Below, in pieces: positions 1-7,404 of a DNA stretch of 24,218 nt. The position numbers and the translations under genes were made by a program. Within the stretch, counting starts at the first letter, position 1; every line of letters starts with the position of its first letter. This DNA is from an uncultured Akkermansia sp. GTDB lineage: Bacteria; Verrucomicrobiota; Verrucomicrobiia; Verrucomicrobiales; Akkermansiaceae. The notes under the pieces were generated by a model that saw only the letters and a program-made list of their open reading frames with translations, did not search any database and was not told the origin of the DNA. The stretch spans positions 1 to 24,218 of the forward strand of contig CAJGCV010000022.1 in assembly GCA_904501915.1 (NCBI GenBank), written 5' to 3'.

Positions 1-1
1 G

Positions 2-316
2 AACACCGACAAGAACTTCGGCCGCGTCATGGTATTCGGTACCGGCGGTGTGTACACCGAGGTGATGCGCGACACCACCATGCGCATCCTGCCCACCGAT
101 GACTTCTCCGACATGATCAAGGAGACCAAGGTAGGCACCATCCTGAATGGTGTGCGTGGCGAGGCTCCCAAGGCTGTGGGCCCGCTGGCCGACACACTGG
201 CCAAGGTGCAGAAGCTCGTGCTCGAGATTCCCGAAATCACCGCTATCGACGGCAACCCGGTGCTCGTCACCGCCGACCGCGCCGTGGTGGTGGACTTCAA
301 GATGATTCTCAAGTAA
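2..316 (+). CDS. ADP-forming acetate/acyl-CoA ligase, C-terminal end (5' truncated by window)
   Basis: Only the last 104 residues are in the window; the frame is open from base 2 and ends at TAA 314-316. The piece contains the ATP-grasp signature seen near the end of NDP-forming acyl-CoA synthetases (GRVMVFGTGGVYTEVMRD, then EITAIDGNPVLVTADRAVVV). In this family the ATP-grasp (beta) part takes the phosphate from a phosphohistidine and makes ATP while releasing acetate or another acid from its CoA thioester, a cytoplasmic energy-conserving step of fermentation. The substrate cannot be told from this fragment. A stem-loop terminator follows 26 bases after the stop, so this is the last gene of its transcript. 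Family call is fairly secure; whether the protein is a fused alpha-beta enzyme or a separate beta subunit cannot be seen. Confidence 0.8.
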   Translation, partial: NTDKNFGRVMVFGTGGVYTEVMRDTTMRILPTDDFSDMIKETKVGTILNGVRGEAPKAVGPLADTLAKVQKLVLEIPEITAIDGNPVLVTADRAVVVDFKMILK

Positions 317-341
317 ACATCCATCCTGTTTCTATTCACCC

Positions 342-373
342 AAAGCCCGCTTTTCCCCGGAAAAGCGGGCTTT
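342..373 (+). terminator. Rho-independent terminator of the acyl-CoA ligase gene
   Basis: A perfect 13-bp stem (342-354 with 361-373) has a 6-base CCCCGG loop and ends in TTTA. It lies 26 bases after the stop codon of the ligase gene and 17 bases before the next start. The A-rich left arm and T-rich right arm make it a credible intrinsic terminator. Confidence 0.85.
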
Positions 374-389
374 ACTCCATCCCCCAACG

Positions 390-773
390 ATGCAACTTTC
401 TATAACCATACTCCTCTTCATTGCCGCACTTGCGATTCAATACCTGCTCATCTACCTGCCCTATCTCATTATTTCCCGCAAGCACGCTACCCCGGGCTCC
501 ATTCTCAAAACATCACTGGTTGTGGCCCTATACAGTCTGCTGGCCGGAGTCTTGTGCGGGTTCATCGGCATTTCCAACGGCGCAGCTATAGGCATTACTG
601 CCGTTCTTGTCTACCAGATGGGGCGCCGCAAGCTCCTGCAGAGCAACAAGCAGGCCTGGGCCTCCTGCGGCATCTACATCGGCTGCACCATCACCATGGT
701 CATCCTCATGGTCTATTTCATGGTCACCAGCGAAGCCTTCCGCTCACTGATACAGGAAATGGTTCAGGAATAA
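390..773 (+). CDS. Small multi-pass membrane protein, paralogue 1
   Basis: 127 residues, not recognised as a named family. Hydrophobic stretches at about 3-28, 40-62, 66-76 and 92-112 suggest three or four membrane helices. Polar signatures lie between them: IISRKHAT after the first helix, MGRRKLLQSNKQAW in the middle, and TSEAFRSL at the C-terminus. The next gene (821-1201) repeats these signatures almost exactly, so the two are tandem duplicates; 2491-2847 is a more distant relative. The start is the first ATG after the upstream terminator; no clear Shine-Dalgarno sequence or promoter is visible in the 17-base gap. Conserved Arg/Lys and the SN(K/R)QAW motif probably sit at a membrane interface. 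Function unknown. Confidence 0.8.
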   Translation: MQLSITILLFIAALAIQYLLIYLPYLIISRKHATPGSILKTSLVVALYSLLAGVLCGFIGISNGAAIGITAVLVYQMGRRKLLQSNKQAWASCGIYIGCTITMVILMVYFMVTSEAFRSLIQEMVQE

Positions 774-820
774 TTTTCCACAGGGGCCTCACTCCCGTTG
801 TTCTACTCCCACTGGTCTCC

Positions 821-1201
821 ATGAACATTCTGATTTTCTTCATCGTTTTAACAGCTGCCATCGGCGGTGAGTTTCTGACCATCTACCTCGCCTACCTTTC
901 CATATCACGTAAAAAGGTAACGCAGAAACAGATGCTTCATGCCTCCTTCGTGGTAACGGCCTACAGCATGATGGCCGGAACCCTGCTCGGATTTGCCGAT
1001 TTGCCCCGCTCCCTCTCCTTCCTGGTCGCGGCTGCGCTGGTGCATTTCATGGGGCGCAGAATGCTGCAGCAGAGCAACAGGCAGGCCTGGTGCTCCTGCC
1101 TCATCTTTATCGGACTGGCTCTTCTGGCGGGACTCACCTTTACCTGGCTCATGCACACAAGTGAAGCATTCCGCACGCTGATGACACAGACCTATAAGTA
1201 A
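821..1201 (+). CDS. Small multi-pass membrane protein, paralogue 2
   Basis: 126 residues, starting at the ATG of MNILIFF. The open frame extends further upstream, but that part overlaps paralogue 1 and does not resemble it, so it was excluded. It shares with paralogue 1 the string of motifs IYL.YL.ISRK, VV..YS..AG.L.GF, MGRR.L.QSN.QAW.SC and TSEAFR.L. Three or four membrane helices are likely. It lies 47 bases downstream of paralogue 1 on the same strand and is probably co-transcribed. Function is not known; conservation of the loop motifs between the duplicates suggests selection on them. Confidence 0.8.
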   Translation: MNILIFFIVLTAAIGGEFLTIYLAYLSISRKKVTQKQMLHASFVVTAYSMMAGTLLGFADLPRSLSFLVAAALVHFMGRRMLQQSNRQAWCSCLIFIGLALLAGLTFTWLMHTSEAFRTLMTQTYK

Positions 1202-1301
1202 CCATCGCCAGCAGTCTGCATGGATGCTCCATCCCCGCCCCATGCATTCAGCCTTGGGAATTTACTTTACTCCAACGGAGAAACCTGCTACTCTGGCAGG
1301 C

Positions 1302-1706
1302 ATGGCATACTACCTCATCGGACTTTTTCTCTGTCTTTGCTGCGCCTGGCGTGTGCGCCAGCAACAGCAGGGGAAGCGACTTCTCCTGTGCAACATTCTG
1401 CTTATACTCAGCCTGCTGATGTATACCCCCTTTATCCTGCGGTCACTCAACAGCCCGCTTCCCATGCACGCTTTCTTTGCGGCGCAGTATATCACCCCTC
1501 TGGCGGCAGCTCTTCCCCTCCTGTTCTACAGCAGAAAACACCCGGTGAAATGGTCTGCAGCCACCCTCATCTGCGGCATCGGCGCCGCCATATTCCTCTG
1601 CTACCTGTTCTACGTGCAGCAGATAATCATCAGCACCCCCTATGATGCCCCCGTTCCCTTCTGGGTGGAAATCTGGCTGCCGGATTTATCTGGTTTTTCT
1701 ATTTGA
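1302..1706 (+). CDS. Small hydrophobic membrane protein, unknown function
   Basis: 134 residues from the ATG of MAYYLIGLF; upstream in-frame ATGs at 1224 and 1242 would add a polar tail without motifs. Hydrophobic segments at about 2-14, 26-45, 57-73 and 83-104 suggest four membrane helices, and the protein ends in a short exposed tail (VPFWVEIWLPDLSGFSI). It lacks the ISRK and QSN.QAW motifs of its neighbours, although an YSRKH stretch after the third hydrophobic segment is reminiscent of them. It sits between the duplicated membrane proteins and the ferredoxin gene on the same strand. No named family recognised. Confidence 0.6.
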   Translation: MAYYLIGLFLCLCCAWRVRQQQQGKRLLLCNILLILSLLMYTPFILRSLNSPLPMHAFFAAQYITPLAAALPLLFYSRKHPVKWSAATLICGIGAAIFLCYLFYVQQIIISTPYDAPVPFWVEIWLPDLSGFSI

Positions 1707-1731
1707 TTTAACACGCAGGGAGTGATAAACT
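1703..1731 (+). promoter_or_regulatory. Candidate sigma70-type promoter of the flavodoxin/ferredoxin gene
   Basis: A -35-like TTGATT (1703-1708), a 17-bp spacer and a -10-like TAAACT (1726-1731) precede the ATG at 1742 by ten bases. A start point about seven bases after the -10 would give an almost leaderless transcript. The -35 overlaps the last codons and stop of the upstream gene. Judged by eye only. Confidence 0.4.
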
Positions 1732-1741
1732 GATTGCCAGT

Positions 1742-2488
1742 ATGAACAACTGGACTACTGCCGTTTTCAGCCCCACCGGGGGAACCTCTAAAATTGCCGC
1801 CGCCATTGCGGGGGCTCGTATGGGAACACGAATCGACCTCTGCAGCCCTGTAGAGCCGCAGGAAATACCCGCAGGGGCTCCTCTGCTGGCTGTGGTGCCG
1901 GTGTATGGTGGGCGCATCCCCGCCATAGCGGCCCAGCGACTGCTGGCGCTGCAGGGCAGCGGCAACCCGGCCATTGCCGTGGTTGTCTACGGCAACCGGG
2001 CGTACGAAGATGCCCTGCTGGAGCTCAAAAACGTGCTCACCGAGGCAGGCTACCAGGTCATTGCCGCAGCGGCTTTCATTGCGGAACACAGCATCTCCCG
2101 CAGCATCGCCACCGGTCGCCCCGGTGCAGACGACCTCGCCCAGTGCGTGCAATTTGGTGCAGCTGTGGCAGAAAAGTTAGCCGGAGAGCTCACCGGAGTA
2201 AGTGTACCGGGCAATGCCGAATACCGCCCCCTGCCCCAGATGCCCGTCACCCCCATGGTGACAGAAGCCTGCGGCGGTTGCGGCATGTGCGCCCGCAAAT
2301 GTCCCACCGGAGCCATTCCCACCAGCGACCCGCGCAGCACCGATGCTTCAAAGTGCATCCTCTGCATGCGCTGCGTAGCCATCTGCCCGCGCAAAGCCCG
2401 CATTCTTCCTCCGCCGGCGCAAGCTGCATTCGATACCAGGCTTGCCGCTATTGCCACCTCTCCCAGACAACCTGAACTCTACCTCTGA
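1742..2488 (+). CDS. EFR1-like flavodoxin-fold protein with two 4Fe-4S clusters
   Basis: 248 residues. The N-terminal half is flavodoxin-like: the FMN phosphate-binding loop SPTGGTSK at about residues 10-17, VPVYGGRIP at 52-60 and VVYGNRAYED at 81-90. The C-terminal part is a bacterial 2[4Fe-4S] ferredoxin domain with CGGCGMCARKCP (C177, C180, C183, C187) and CILCMRCVAICP (C205, C208, C211, C215). All eight cluster ligands are present. Such proteins (EFR1 family) are cytoplasmic electron carriers between iron-sulfur donors and flavin; the partner is not known. The next gene starts two bases after this stop, so they are an operon. A candidate promoter sits just upstream. Its setting among small membrane proteins suggests, without proof, a membrane-linked redox role. 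Confidence 0.85.
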   Translation: MNNWTTAVFSPTGGTSKIAAAIAGARMGTRIDLCSPVEPQEIPAGAPLLAVVPVYGGRIPAIAAQRLLALQGSGNPAIAVVVYGNRAYEDALLELKNVLTEAGYQVIAAAAFIAEHSISRSIATGRPGADDLAQCVQFGAAVAEKLAGELTGVSVPGNAEYRPLPQMPVTPMVTEACGGCGMCARKCPTGAIPTSDPRSTDASKCILCMRCVAICPRKARILPPPAQAAFDTRLAAIATSPRQPELYL

Positions 2489-2490
2489 TT

Positions 2491-2847
2491 ATGTTCGCCA
2501 TTACTCCCACGCAATCCTTGATAATCAGTATCATTGCATACTTTCTGCTGGTCTATGCAGCATACGTGATTATTGCCCGCAAACGCTGCAACCAGGCAAA
2601 CATCCTGAAGGCCACTGCCTGTGTAACAGGCGTCTCTGGTATCATTACCGCGTTAAACGTTTATCTGCCGGAATACATGCCCGGCATGTGCGATATCATT
2701 GCCGCCATCATGCTCACATACCATTTCGGGCGCACCATACTCAAAATAGAGCGCGGCCCCGCCATACGTGCTGCGCTCATGTTCTTCGGGCTCACGCTGC
2801 TTTGCTGCATCATTGTGGCAGTAGCCATCGTGTTCCTGATGCACTAA
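2491..2847 (+). CDS. Small multi-pass membrane protein, distant paralogue 3
   Basis: 118 residues; the ATG follows the ferredoxin gene's TGA by two bases, so translation is probably coupled. It keeps the first signature of paralogues 1 and 2 (VYAAYVIIARKRCNQANILKA matching IYL.YL.ISRK....ML.AS) and a reduced middle motif (FGRTILKIERGPA for MGRR.L.QSN.QA), but lacks the C-terminal TSEAFR tail. About four hydrophobic segments are visible. It is therefore a diverged member of the same local family. Function unknown. The pairing with the ferredoxin gene is the best clue to its role. The gene is convergent with the thioredoxin-fold gene, with 30 bases between them. Confidence 0.75.
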   Translation: MFAITPTQSLIISIIAYFLLVYAAYVIIARKRCNQANILKATACVTGVSGIITALNVYLPEYMPGMCDIIAAIMLTYHFGRTILKIERGPAIRAALMFFGLTLLCCIIVAVAIVFLMH

Positions 2848-2877
2848 GCGCACACGCCCCCACTGCCCGGTGCCGTT

Positions 2878-3819
2878 TCAGCGCGAAGGTCGCTTGCGGA
2901 GCATCATACGGCTTCTGTTGATGATGGTCTGAGGGTTGGCGTACACTCCGCGGAGCTGCTTTTTATGGCTCTCCTTTGCCTGGGGTGACAACCTCAGATC
3001 AGCATCAATGACGGCGTAGGCCACTTCAGCCGCCGCCAGCACATCCTCCGGCGTTTCCACACAGAGAACCAACAGTCGGTACTTCAGTTCCAGCAACTGG
3101 CGCTTGTTCTGTGGCAGAGCCCTGGCCAGCGCAGCATCTACAATCTGCAGAGCTGCGGTATCCGTAGGCGCGGCAGCAGCTGCTGCCCGGCACTCCTCCA
3201 GCATACGTTCAGCCTCAGCCGCGGCTCGCAGACCGCTGACATCCTGCGTATCAACTGCAGCCACCTGCGCCGCAATGTTGGGGCTGCATTCTCGTATATC
3301 TTCAGGAATCAGATTCCAGGCAGCCAGCATGAGCTGCGTTTTCTCCGCACCCTGCTTCTGTCTGGCTGCCTGCAGCAGCACCTTCACACGCAGCGCCTTT
3401 GCCAGTTCTTTCTGCACGGCATCTGCATCTGATATGTAACCGAAGAAACCACCCAACGGTTCACCGGCGGCATCCATCACAAGGATGGTGGGGTATGAAT
3501 CCACCCCGTATTTCTGACACAAGCGGGTATTCTGTTTCCGGAGTGCGGGATCAAAGTCCGGGTTTTCGGGCATATCCACCTCCAGCAGGACGAAGTGAGC
3601 GCCAGCCCAGGCAGCAAAGGACGGTTTATCCAGCACGTCCTTCCGCATGCGGATGCAGTAGTAGCACCAGTCAGAGCCCGTAAAATCTGCCAGCACCAGT
3701 TTATCCTGCTGCGCAGCCTGTTGCAGCGCGGCATCGTAACGCGTCTCCCATTGGGCAGCGCTGGCTGTCACCAGCATGGCCGCAGCAGCGCATAATCCAC
3801 TCCATGACTTATATTTCAT
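2878..3819 (-). CDS. Exported thioredoxin-fold protein with C-terminal helical extension
   Basis: 313 residues from the ATG of MKYKSWSG, chosen because it begins a signal peptide (about 1-22, cleavage near ASA-AQ) and lies 7 bases after the stop of the upstream gene. Residues 25-135 are a thioredoxin fold: FTGSDWCYYC with active-site C52 and C55, and the cis-proline loop SYPTILV (P110). The YY between the cysteines and the SDWC context resemble the thioredoxin_7/DUF255-like disulfide proteins. The remaining ~170 residues are Ala/Glu/Leu rich and probably helical. It likely acts in the periplasm as a thiol-disulfide protein; reductase, isomerase or chaperone roles cannot be separated from sequence. 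It is the last gene of the rsuA-rluA-trx operon; no clear terminator follows. Confidence 0.8.
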   Translation of the reverse strand: MKYKSWSGLCAAAAMLVTASAAQWETRYDAALQQAAQQDKLVLADFTGSDWCYYCIRMRKDVLDKPSFAAWAGAHFVLLEVDMPENPDFDPALRKQNTRLCQKYGVDSYPTILVMDAAGEPLGGFFGYISDADAVQKELAKALRVKVLLQAARQKQGAEKTQLMLAAWNLIPEDIRECSPNIAAQVAAVDTQDVSGLRAAAEAERMLEECRAAAAAAPTDTAALQIVDAALARALPQNKRQLLELKYRLLVLCVETPEDVLAAAEVAYAVIDADLRLSPQAKESHKKQLRGVYANPQTIINRSRMMLRKRPSR

Positions 3820-3826
3820 ATTTCGC

Positions 3827-4582
3827 TTATATATTGTTTCCCAATAGTTGCGCCATATCCTGCGGCAGTGAGCTTTCCACAGTAATCTCACGGCCTTGCC
3901 AGGGGAATGTCAGCCGGTACGCATGCAGTGCCTGGCGGGGCAGCAGCAGCCGCTGCTGCAAATCCGGCGTCCACCCGGTTTCCATAAACTCCAGATAGCA
4001 ATTTTCATCGCCCCCGTATATCTTATCCCCCACCAGCGGATGCCCCATGTAGGCCGCATGTACGCGAATCTGGTGCATGCGACCAGTATACGGGCGACAG
4101 CGCAGCAATGACAATGCACCACAACGGCGCAACACTTCAAATTCTGTGCGGCAATCCTTACCGTCCGGGTGGCAGCACTGGCGCACGTGAACACGTGTTT
4201 CTGCCACATCTTCCATGCGCAATATGGGTTCTGCGCAGCAGGCGGTATGCCACAGCGGCGCCCCCCGCACCACAGCGTAGTATTCCTTATGCAGCAGGCG
4301 CGCCTGCATAGCCTTGCCCAGTTCCCGCGCGGCCTCAGCGGTTTTGGCAACCAGAGTAATGCCGCTGGTCTCGCGGTCCAGCCGGTTGATGAGTGAGACC
4401 TGCCCACCGGTTGCCACTTCATAGGAAAGCAACTCATGCAGCCCATGCCAGAGTGTGGGTTCATTTTTCTCACCGGTGGGGTGTGTGAGCAACGGGGCTG
4501 ACTTATCCACCACCAGCACACCTGCGTCCTCGTATAAGACCGAGAACTCAGGAACCACGGCTATGGGCATATCGTAATTCAT
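3827..4582 (-). CDS. RluA-family pseudouridine synthase
   Basis: 251 residues, starting at the ATG that overlaps the TGA of the upstream gene (ATGA), so translation is coupled. The catalytic signature is INRLDRETSG with D69 as the nucleophilic aspartate, followed by HKEYYAVVRG and, near the C-terminus, CRPYTGRMHQIRVH and HPLVGDKIYG, all typical of the RluA family. The length and lack of an N-terminal S4 domain match the short RluA/RluC-like or TruC-type enzymes. It isomerises uridine to pseudouridine in rRNA or tRNA; the exact site cannot be assigned. An in-frame extension to 4612 was rejected because it only overlaps the upstream gene. Confidence 0.9.
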   Translation of the reverse strand: MNYDMPIAVVPEFSVLYEDAGVLVVDKSAPLLTHPTGEKNEPTLWHGLHELLSYEVATGGQVSLINRLDRETSGITLVAKTAEAARELGKAMQARLLHKEYYAVVRGAPLWHTACCAEPILRMEDVAETRVHVRQCCHPDGKDCRTEFEVLRRCGALSLLRCRPYTGRMHQIRVHAAYMGHPLVGDKIYGGDENCYLEFMETGWTPDLQQRLLLPRQALHAYRLTFPWQGREITVESSLPQDMAQLLGNNI

Positions 4583-5271
4583 GAGAACATGGCAGGGTCT
4601 ATTGCCACCCACTCACCTGGAGCCAGGTTCAAATCCTCCAGCTTCAGCGGGCCGATTTCAACCCGTTCGAGCGTGAGCACGGGAGCACCCACAGCCGCCA
4701 ACATGCGCCGCACCTGGTGGTAGCGCCCCTCGTGCAGCGTCAGGCGGCCAGCACACTCACCTGTAAGCCGTAATTCAGCCGGCAGGCAAGGCGTGCGTTC
4801 CCCCTGCAGCATGAACTCACCGCTGGCAAACTGCTCCACAGCAGCAGGCGGCACAGCTTGTTCTGTTGTAAAGGCATATACCTTTGGCACGTGGCGTCTG
4901 GGGCTGGTCTGCGCGTGCTCAAATGCCCCATCATCCGTGAGCAGCAGCAGCCCGCTCGTCTCCTTATCCAGGCGGCCTACGGTATTCACGGCAGGATTGC
5001 GGCGCAACCACTGCGCCGGCAGCAGGTCATACACAAGTTCCCCTGCCTCCTTGTGGCTGCAGGTGCAACCCAGGGGCTTATTCAGCGCAACATACAACCC
5101 GTTTGGAAACTCCACTGGCTCACCATCCACCAGCACATCCTGAGGGTCTGCCTTCTCATTCGGAGAACGCACCGGTTCGCCAGCACGGGTCACGCGGCCA
5201 CGCTTCAGCCACTGCGCCACCTCCCGCCGGCTGCAATACCCATATCGACTCATTAGTGCGTCTATTCTCAT
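4579..5271 (-). CDS. rsuA: RsuA-family pseudouridine synthase (16S rRNA U516-type)
   Basis: 230 residues from the ATG of MRIDALMSRYGYCSRREV; an in-frame ATG seven codons upstream lies before the conserved start of the family. Residues 1-47 form an S4 RNA-binding domain, then VALNKPLGCTCS, the catalytic GRLDKETSGLLLLTDDG with D102, SPRRHVPKVYAF and EGRYHQVRRMLAAVG. The order and spacing match RsuA, which modifies 16S rRNA U516 (E. coli numbering); RluB/RluE/RluF share the architecture, so the target base is inferred. First gene of a three-gene operon with the RluA homologue (ATGA overlap) and the thioredoxin-fold gene. A weak promoter candidate lies at 5281-5308 (minus strand), divergent from the TPR gene promoter. 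Confidence 0.85.
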   Translation of the reverse strand: MRIDALMSRYGYCSRREVAQWLKRGRVTRAGEPVRSPNEKADPQDVLVDGEPVEFPNGLYVALNKPLGCTCSHKEAGELVYDLLPAQWLRRNPAVNTVGRLDKETSGLLLLTDDGAFEHAQTSPRRHVPKVYAFTTEQAVPPAAVEQFASGEFMLQGERTPCLPAELRLTGECAGRLTLHEGRYHQVRRMLAAVGAPVLTLERVEIGPLKLEDLNLAPGEWVAIDPAMFS

Positions 5272-5280
5272 GCCGCAGGC

Positions 5281-5308
5281 ATTTTGCCACAAAAAACTGA
5301 AAAAACAA
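5281..5308 (-). promoter_or_regulatory. Candidate promoter of the rsuA operon
   Basis: Read on the minus strand, TTGTTT (5308-5303), a 16-bp spacer and CAAAAT (5286-5281) precede the rsuA ATG (5271) by nine bases. Each hexamer is a partial match only. The arrangement resembles other short-leader promoters in this window. Confidence 0.3.
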
Positions 5309-5310
5309 GG

Positions 5311-5339
5311 TTGAAATCATGCAAAAATTGTGGTAAAAC
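5311..5339 (+). promoter_or_regulatory. Candidate promoter of the TPR-protein gene
   Basis: TTGAAA (5311-5316), a 17-bp spacer and TAAAAC (5334-5339) lie about 72 bases before the ATG at 5412, in an AT-rich pocket between divergent genes. The -10 matches 4 of 6 consensus bases. By-eye call. Confidence 0.35.
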
Positions 5340-5411
5340 CACTTCAGGAGCATTGGTCACCCGTGCTGCGGCCTGTTGTGCCCACCTCAATTTACTACTC
5401 AGTTTTCTCAT

Positions 5412-6782
5412 ATGATTACACTCATTACCGAACGCCAACTGGCTGCCGACCAGCAGAGTCTGTGGAAAAAAGCCCTTCAGGCCGTACAGACCAAGAATTA
5501 CAAATACGCCGTCACCATTCTCAAGACCCTGGTGAAGCGTGTTCCCGGATTCCTGGAAGGCCGCAAGCTGCTTCGCGCCTGCGAGGTTAAGTCCACCCCG
5601 GATTCCGGCCGCAAATCATCCCTTTTCGGCGGGCTGCGCGTCACCACCACACGCCGCGACCCGGAGAGCGTGTTAATCAATATTGAGGACGAACTTGAGC
5701 GCGACCCTTACTCCGTCACTGCGAACGAAGCCCTCTTCGCCGCTGCCAATGACCTGAATCTGCCGGACATTGCCGCTTTCGCGCTCGAAACCATCTGCCA
5801 GGGTGTGCCGAATGCCAAGAAGCATCTGCACCTGCTGGCCAAGCACTACATCAAACACGAGCAGTTCACCGAAGCGGCAGACGTTTTCCGCCGTGTGCTC
5901 AAAATTGACCCGACCGACCCCGATGCCATGCGCGGTGAAAAAGACTGCTCCGCACGCGCCACCATGAAGCAAGGCAACTGGGAAGGCAAAGGCGACTTCC
6001 GCACCAAAATGAAGAACGCCAATGCCACAGCAGACCTCGAAAGCGCTGACAAGATGGGGCTTACCCGCGCAGAGCTCGAAACCCGCCTGGGGCAGCTTTC
6101 CGAGCAATACGCCGCAGACCCCGCCAACCTGCCCGTGGTCAAGGACATTGCCTCCGTTTACGAGCAGATGGAAGACTATGCCAACGCTTATTCCTTCTAC
6201 GCCTACGCATTCCAGCTTGGCGGCTCTGCAGACGTTGCACTGAACGACAAGGCCATGGCCATGCATGAAAAAGCCATGCAGGCAGAAATCGCCTACTACG
6301 AGCAGGTGCTGGCAGCCGACCCCACAAACCAGGAAGCCGCCGCCACCCTCGCCCAGCGCAAGGCCGAAATTGCCCAGGCTGTCGTAGCAGATGCCCGCGC
6401 CCGTGTGGAAGCCAACCCGACCGATGCACAGCTGCAGTTCAAGCTGGGTCAGGCGCTGTTCGACGCCGGCGAATACACCGAAGCCATCCCTGCCCTGCAG
6501 CGTGCCCGCACCAATCCGAACATCCGCATCAAATCCATGCTCATGCTCGGCAAGTGCTACCACGCCAAGAAGATGGTCGACATGGCCATCCGCCAGCTCG
6601 AAGATGCAGACAAGGAGCTGCTCACCATGGACGACACCAAGAAGGAAGTGCTTTACATGATTGGTGTACTTTACGAGGAAGCAGGCAACAAGGCCAAGAG
6701 CATCGAAACGCTCAAAGCCATCTACGAAGTGGACTACGGCTACAAGGATGTGGCCGCCCGCGTGGAATCCGCCTACAACTAA
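5412..6782 (+). CDS. Tetratricopeptide-repeat protein
   Basis: 456 residues from the ATG of MITLITERQL; a TTG 12 codons upstream is less likely. No signal peptide or membrane helix, so probably cytoplasmic. TPR-like helical pairs are visible at about 20-55 (WKKALQAVQTKNYKYAVTIL), 145-175 (HEQFTEAADVFRRVLKIDPTDPDA), 245-280 (MEDYANAYSFYAYAFQ), 340-375 (FKLGQALFDAGEYTEAIPALQRA) and 400-435 (YMIGVLYEEAGNKAKSIETLKAIY). A charged Ala/Glu-rich segment around 285-335 is probably helical. TPR proteins are protein-interaction scaffolds; the partner is unknown. The gene is monocistronic: divergent from rsuA and closed by a strong terminator. Confidence 0.85.
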   Translation: MITLITERQLAADQQSLWKKALQAVQTKNYKYAVTILKTLVKRVPGFLEGRKLLRACEVKSTPDSGRKSSLFGGLRVTTTRRDPESVLINIEDELERDPYSVTANEALFAAANDLNLPDIAAFALETICQGVPNAKKHLHLLAKHYIKHEQFTEAADVFRRVLKIDPTDPDAMRGEKDCSARATMKQGNWEGKGDFRTKMKNANATADLESADKMGLTRAELETRLGQLSEQYAADPANLPVVKDIASVYEQMEDYANAYSFYAYAFQLGGSADVALNDKAMAMHEKAMQAEIAYYEQVLAADPTNQEAAATLAQRKAEIAQAVVADARARVEANPTDAQLQFKLGQALFDAGEYTEAIPALQRARTNPNIRIKSMLMLGKCYHAKKMVDMAIRQLEDADKELLTMDDTKKEVLYMIGVLYEEAGNKAKSIETLKAIYEVDYGYKDVAARVESAYN

Positions 6783-6810
6783 AAATAAAGAGAATTTTCT
6801 CTATTCAGCA

Positions 6811-6840
6811 AAAGCGCCCTGGTCATCACCAGGGCGCTTT
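6811..6840 (+). terminator. Rho-independent terminator of the TPR-protein gene
   Basis: A perfect 13-bp stem (6811-6823 with 6828-6840) with a CATC loop begins 28 bases after the stop codon. The arm ends in TTT and is GC-rich toward the loop. Confidence 0.85.
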
Positions 6841-6871
6841 CTGCATCTTGTGAATCGCAGACAGGTTCACA

Positions 6872-6879
6872 CAAAAACC
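6872..6879 (+). repeat. Left copy of 8-bp direct repeat (possible target-site duplication)
   Basis: CAAAAACC directly abuts the left terminal inverted repeat of the 6880-7404 element; the same eight bases directly follow the right terminal repeat at 7405-7412. Consistent with a target-site duplication, although the identity continues 12 bases further because GGGGCTGTTTCA occurs after both copies. Confidence 0.5.
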
Positions 6880-7404
6880 GGGGCTGTTTCAGATTTGCTG
6901 ACTCATTCTGCTAGTCAAATTGACTTTGGCGAGCCAACGGCGAGCGGCTATTTGAGCCCCTCTGGGGCGGCATATTAATAGCGAAGGGGTAGAGCCCGAC
7001 ACGCGTAGCGTTGGCGGGCGGAACCCCTCGTATGCAAAAAAAGTAATCCGGAACCCGTGAAGCGGGTGACAGCCTGCCACCGCGGCTTGTCTCGGCGAAG
7101 CTTCAGCGAAGACGGAAGGGCGTGAGCCCGGAGACGGGAAGCCGTAGAAAGGTTGAATGCCAAAGCCCTCTGTCACCCGCTTCGCGGGTTCGGTTATTTT
7201 TTTCGTTCATTTCGAGGGGCTTACGCCCCTCGCTATGGATATATCGCCCGCATCAGCGGGCTTTTAAGTTTCGTTCGCTTCGCTCACCTTGCGCAAAGTC
7301 CCATTTGTCGGCCTGCATGGTAATTTCCGGATTTATTAGAAGATGTCTCCAATCTCGATTTTGCAGCCTCTGCTGATATCTACCAGCAAATCTGAAACAG
7401 CCCC
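6880..7404. mobile_element. Foldback/MITE-like non-autonomous element with 21-bp terminal inverted repeats
   Basis: The ends at 6880-6900 and 7384-7404 are perfect 21-bp inverted repeats beginning GGGGCTGTTTCAGATTTGCT. Inside, a second inverted repeat pairs 7051-7072 with 7170-7191 (one mismatch) and extends imperfectly outward through A/T tracts and CCCCTCG blocks, so much of the 525 bp is an imperfect palindrome around a ~97-base centre. Small hairpins are nested in it. No transposase frame is present; the short open frames here are repeat shadows. The right arm (7289-7404 and 7231-7289) is closely related to 23105-23207 and 23341-23400. The same terminal core occurs at 24081-24103, so the element was probably moved by a transposase encoded elsewhere. 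Confidence 0.7.

Noticed and set aside
554..820. Upstream in-frame extension of membrane paralogue 2
   Set aside because: It overlaps paralogue 1 in another frame and is His/Arg-rich, while the paralogue alignment begins at the ATG at 821.
5673..6563. 296-codon minus-strand frame opposite the TPR gene
   Set aside because: Gly/Val/His/Cys-rich translation without motifs; the plus strand has clear TPR repeats, promoter and terminator.
7130..7270. CRISPR-like look of repeated short palindromes
   Set aside because: The repeats are irregular in spacing and orientation and form nested inverted repeats; there are no equal spacers and no cas genes.
6889..7376. Several short open frames inside the foldback element
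   Set aside because: They are made of palindromic repeat sequence, read in several frames and both strands, and resemble no protein.
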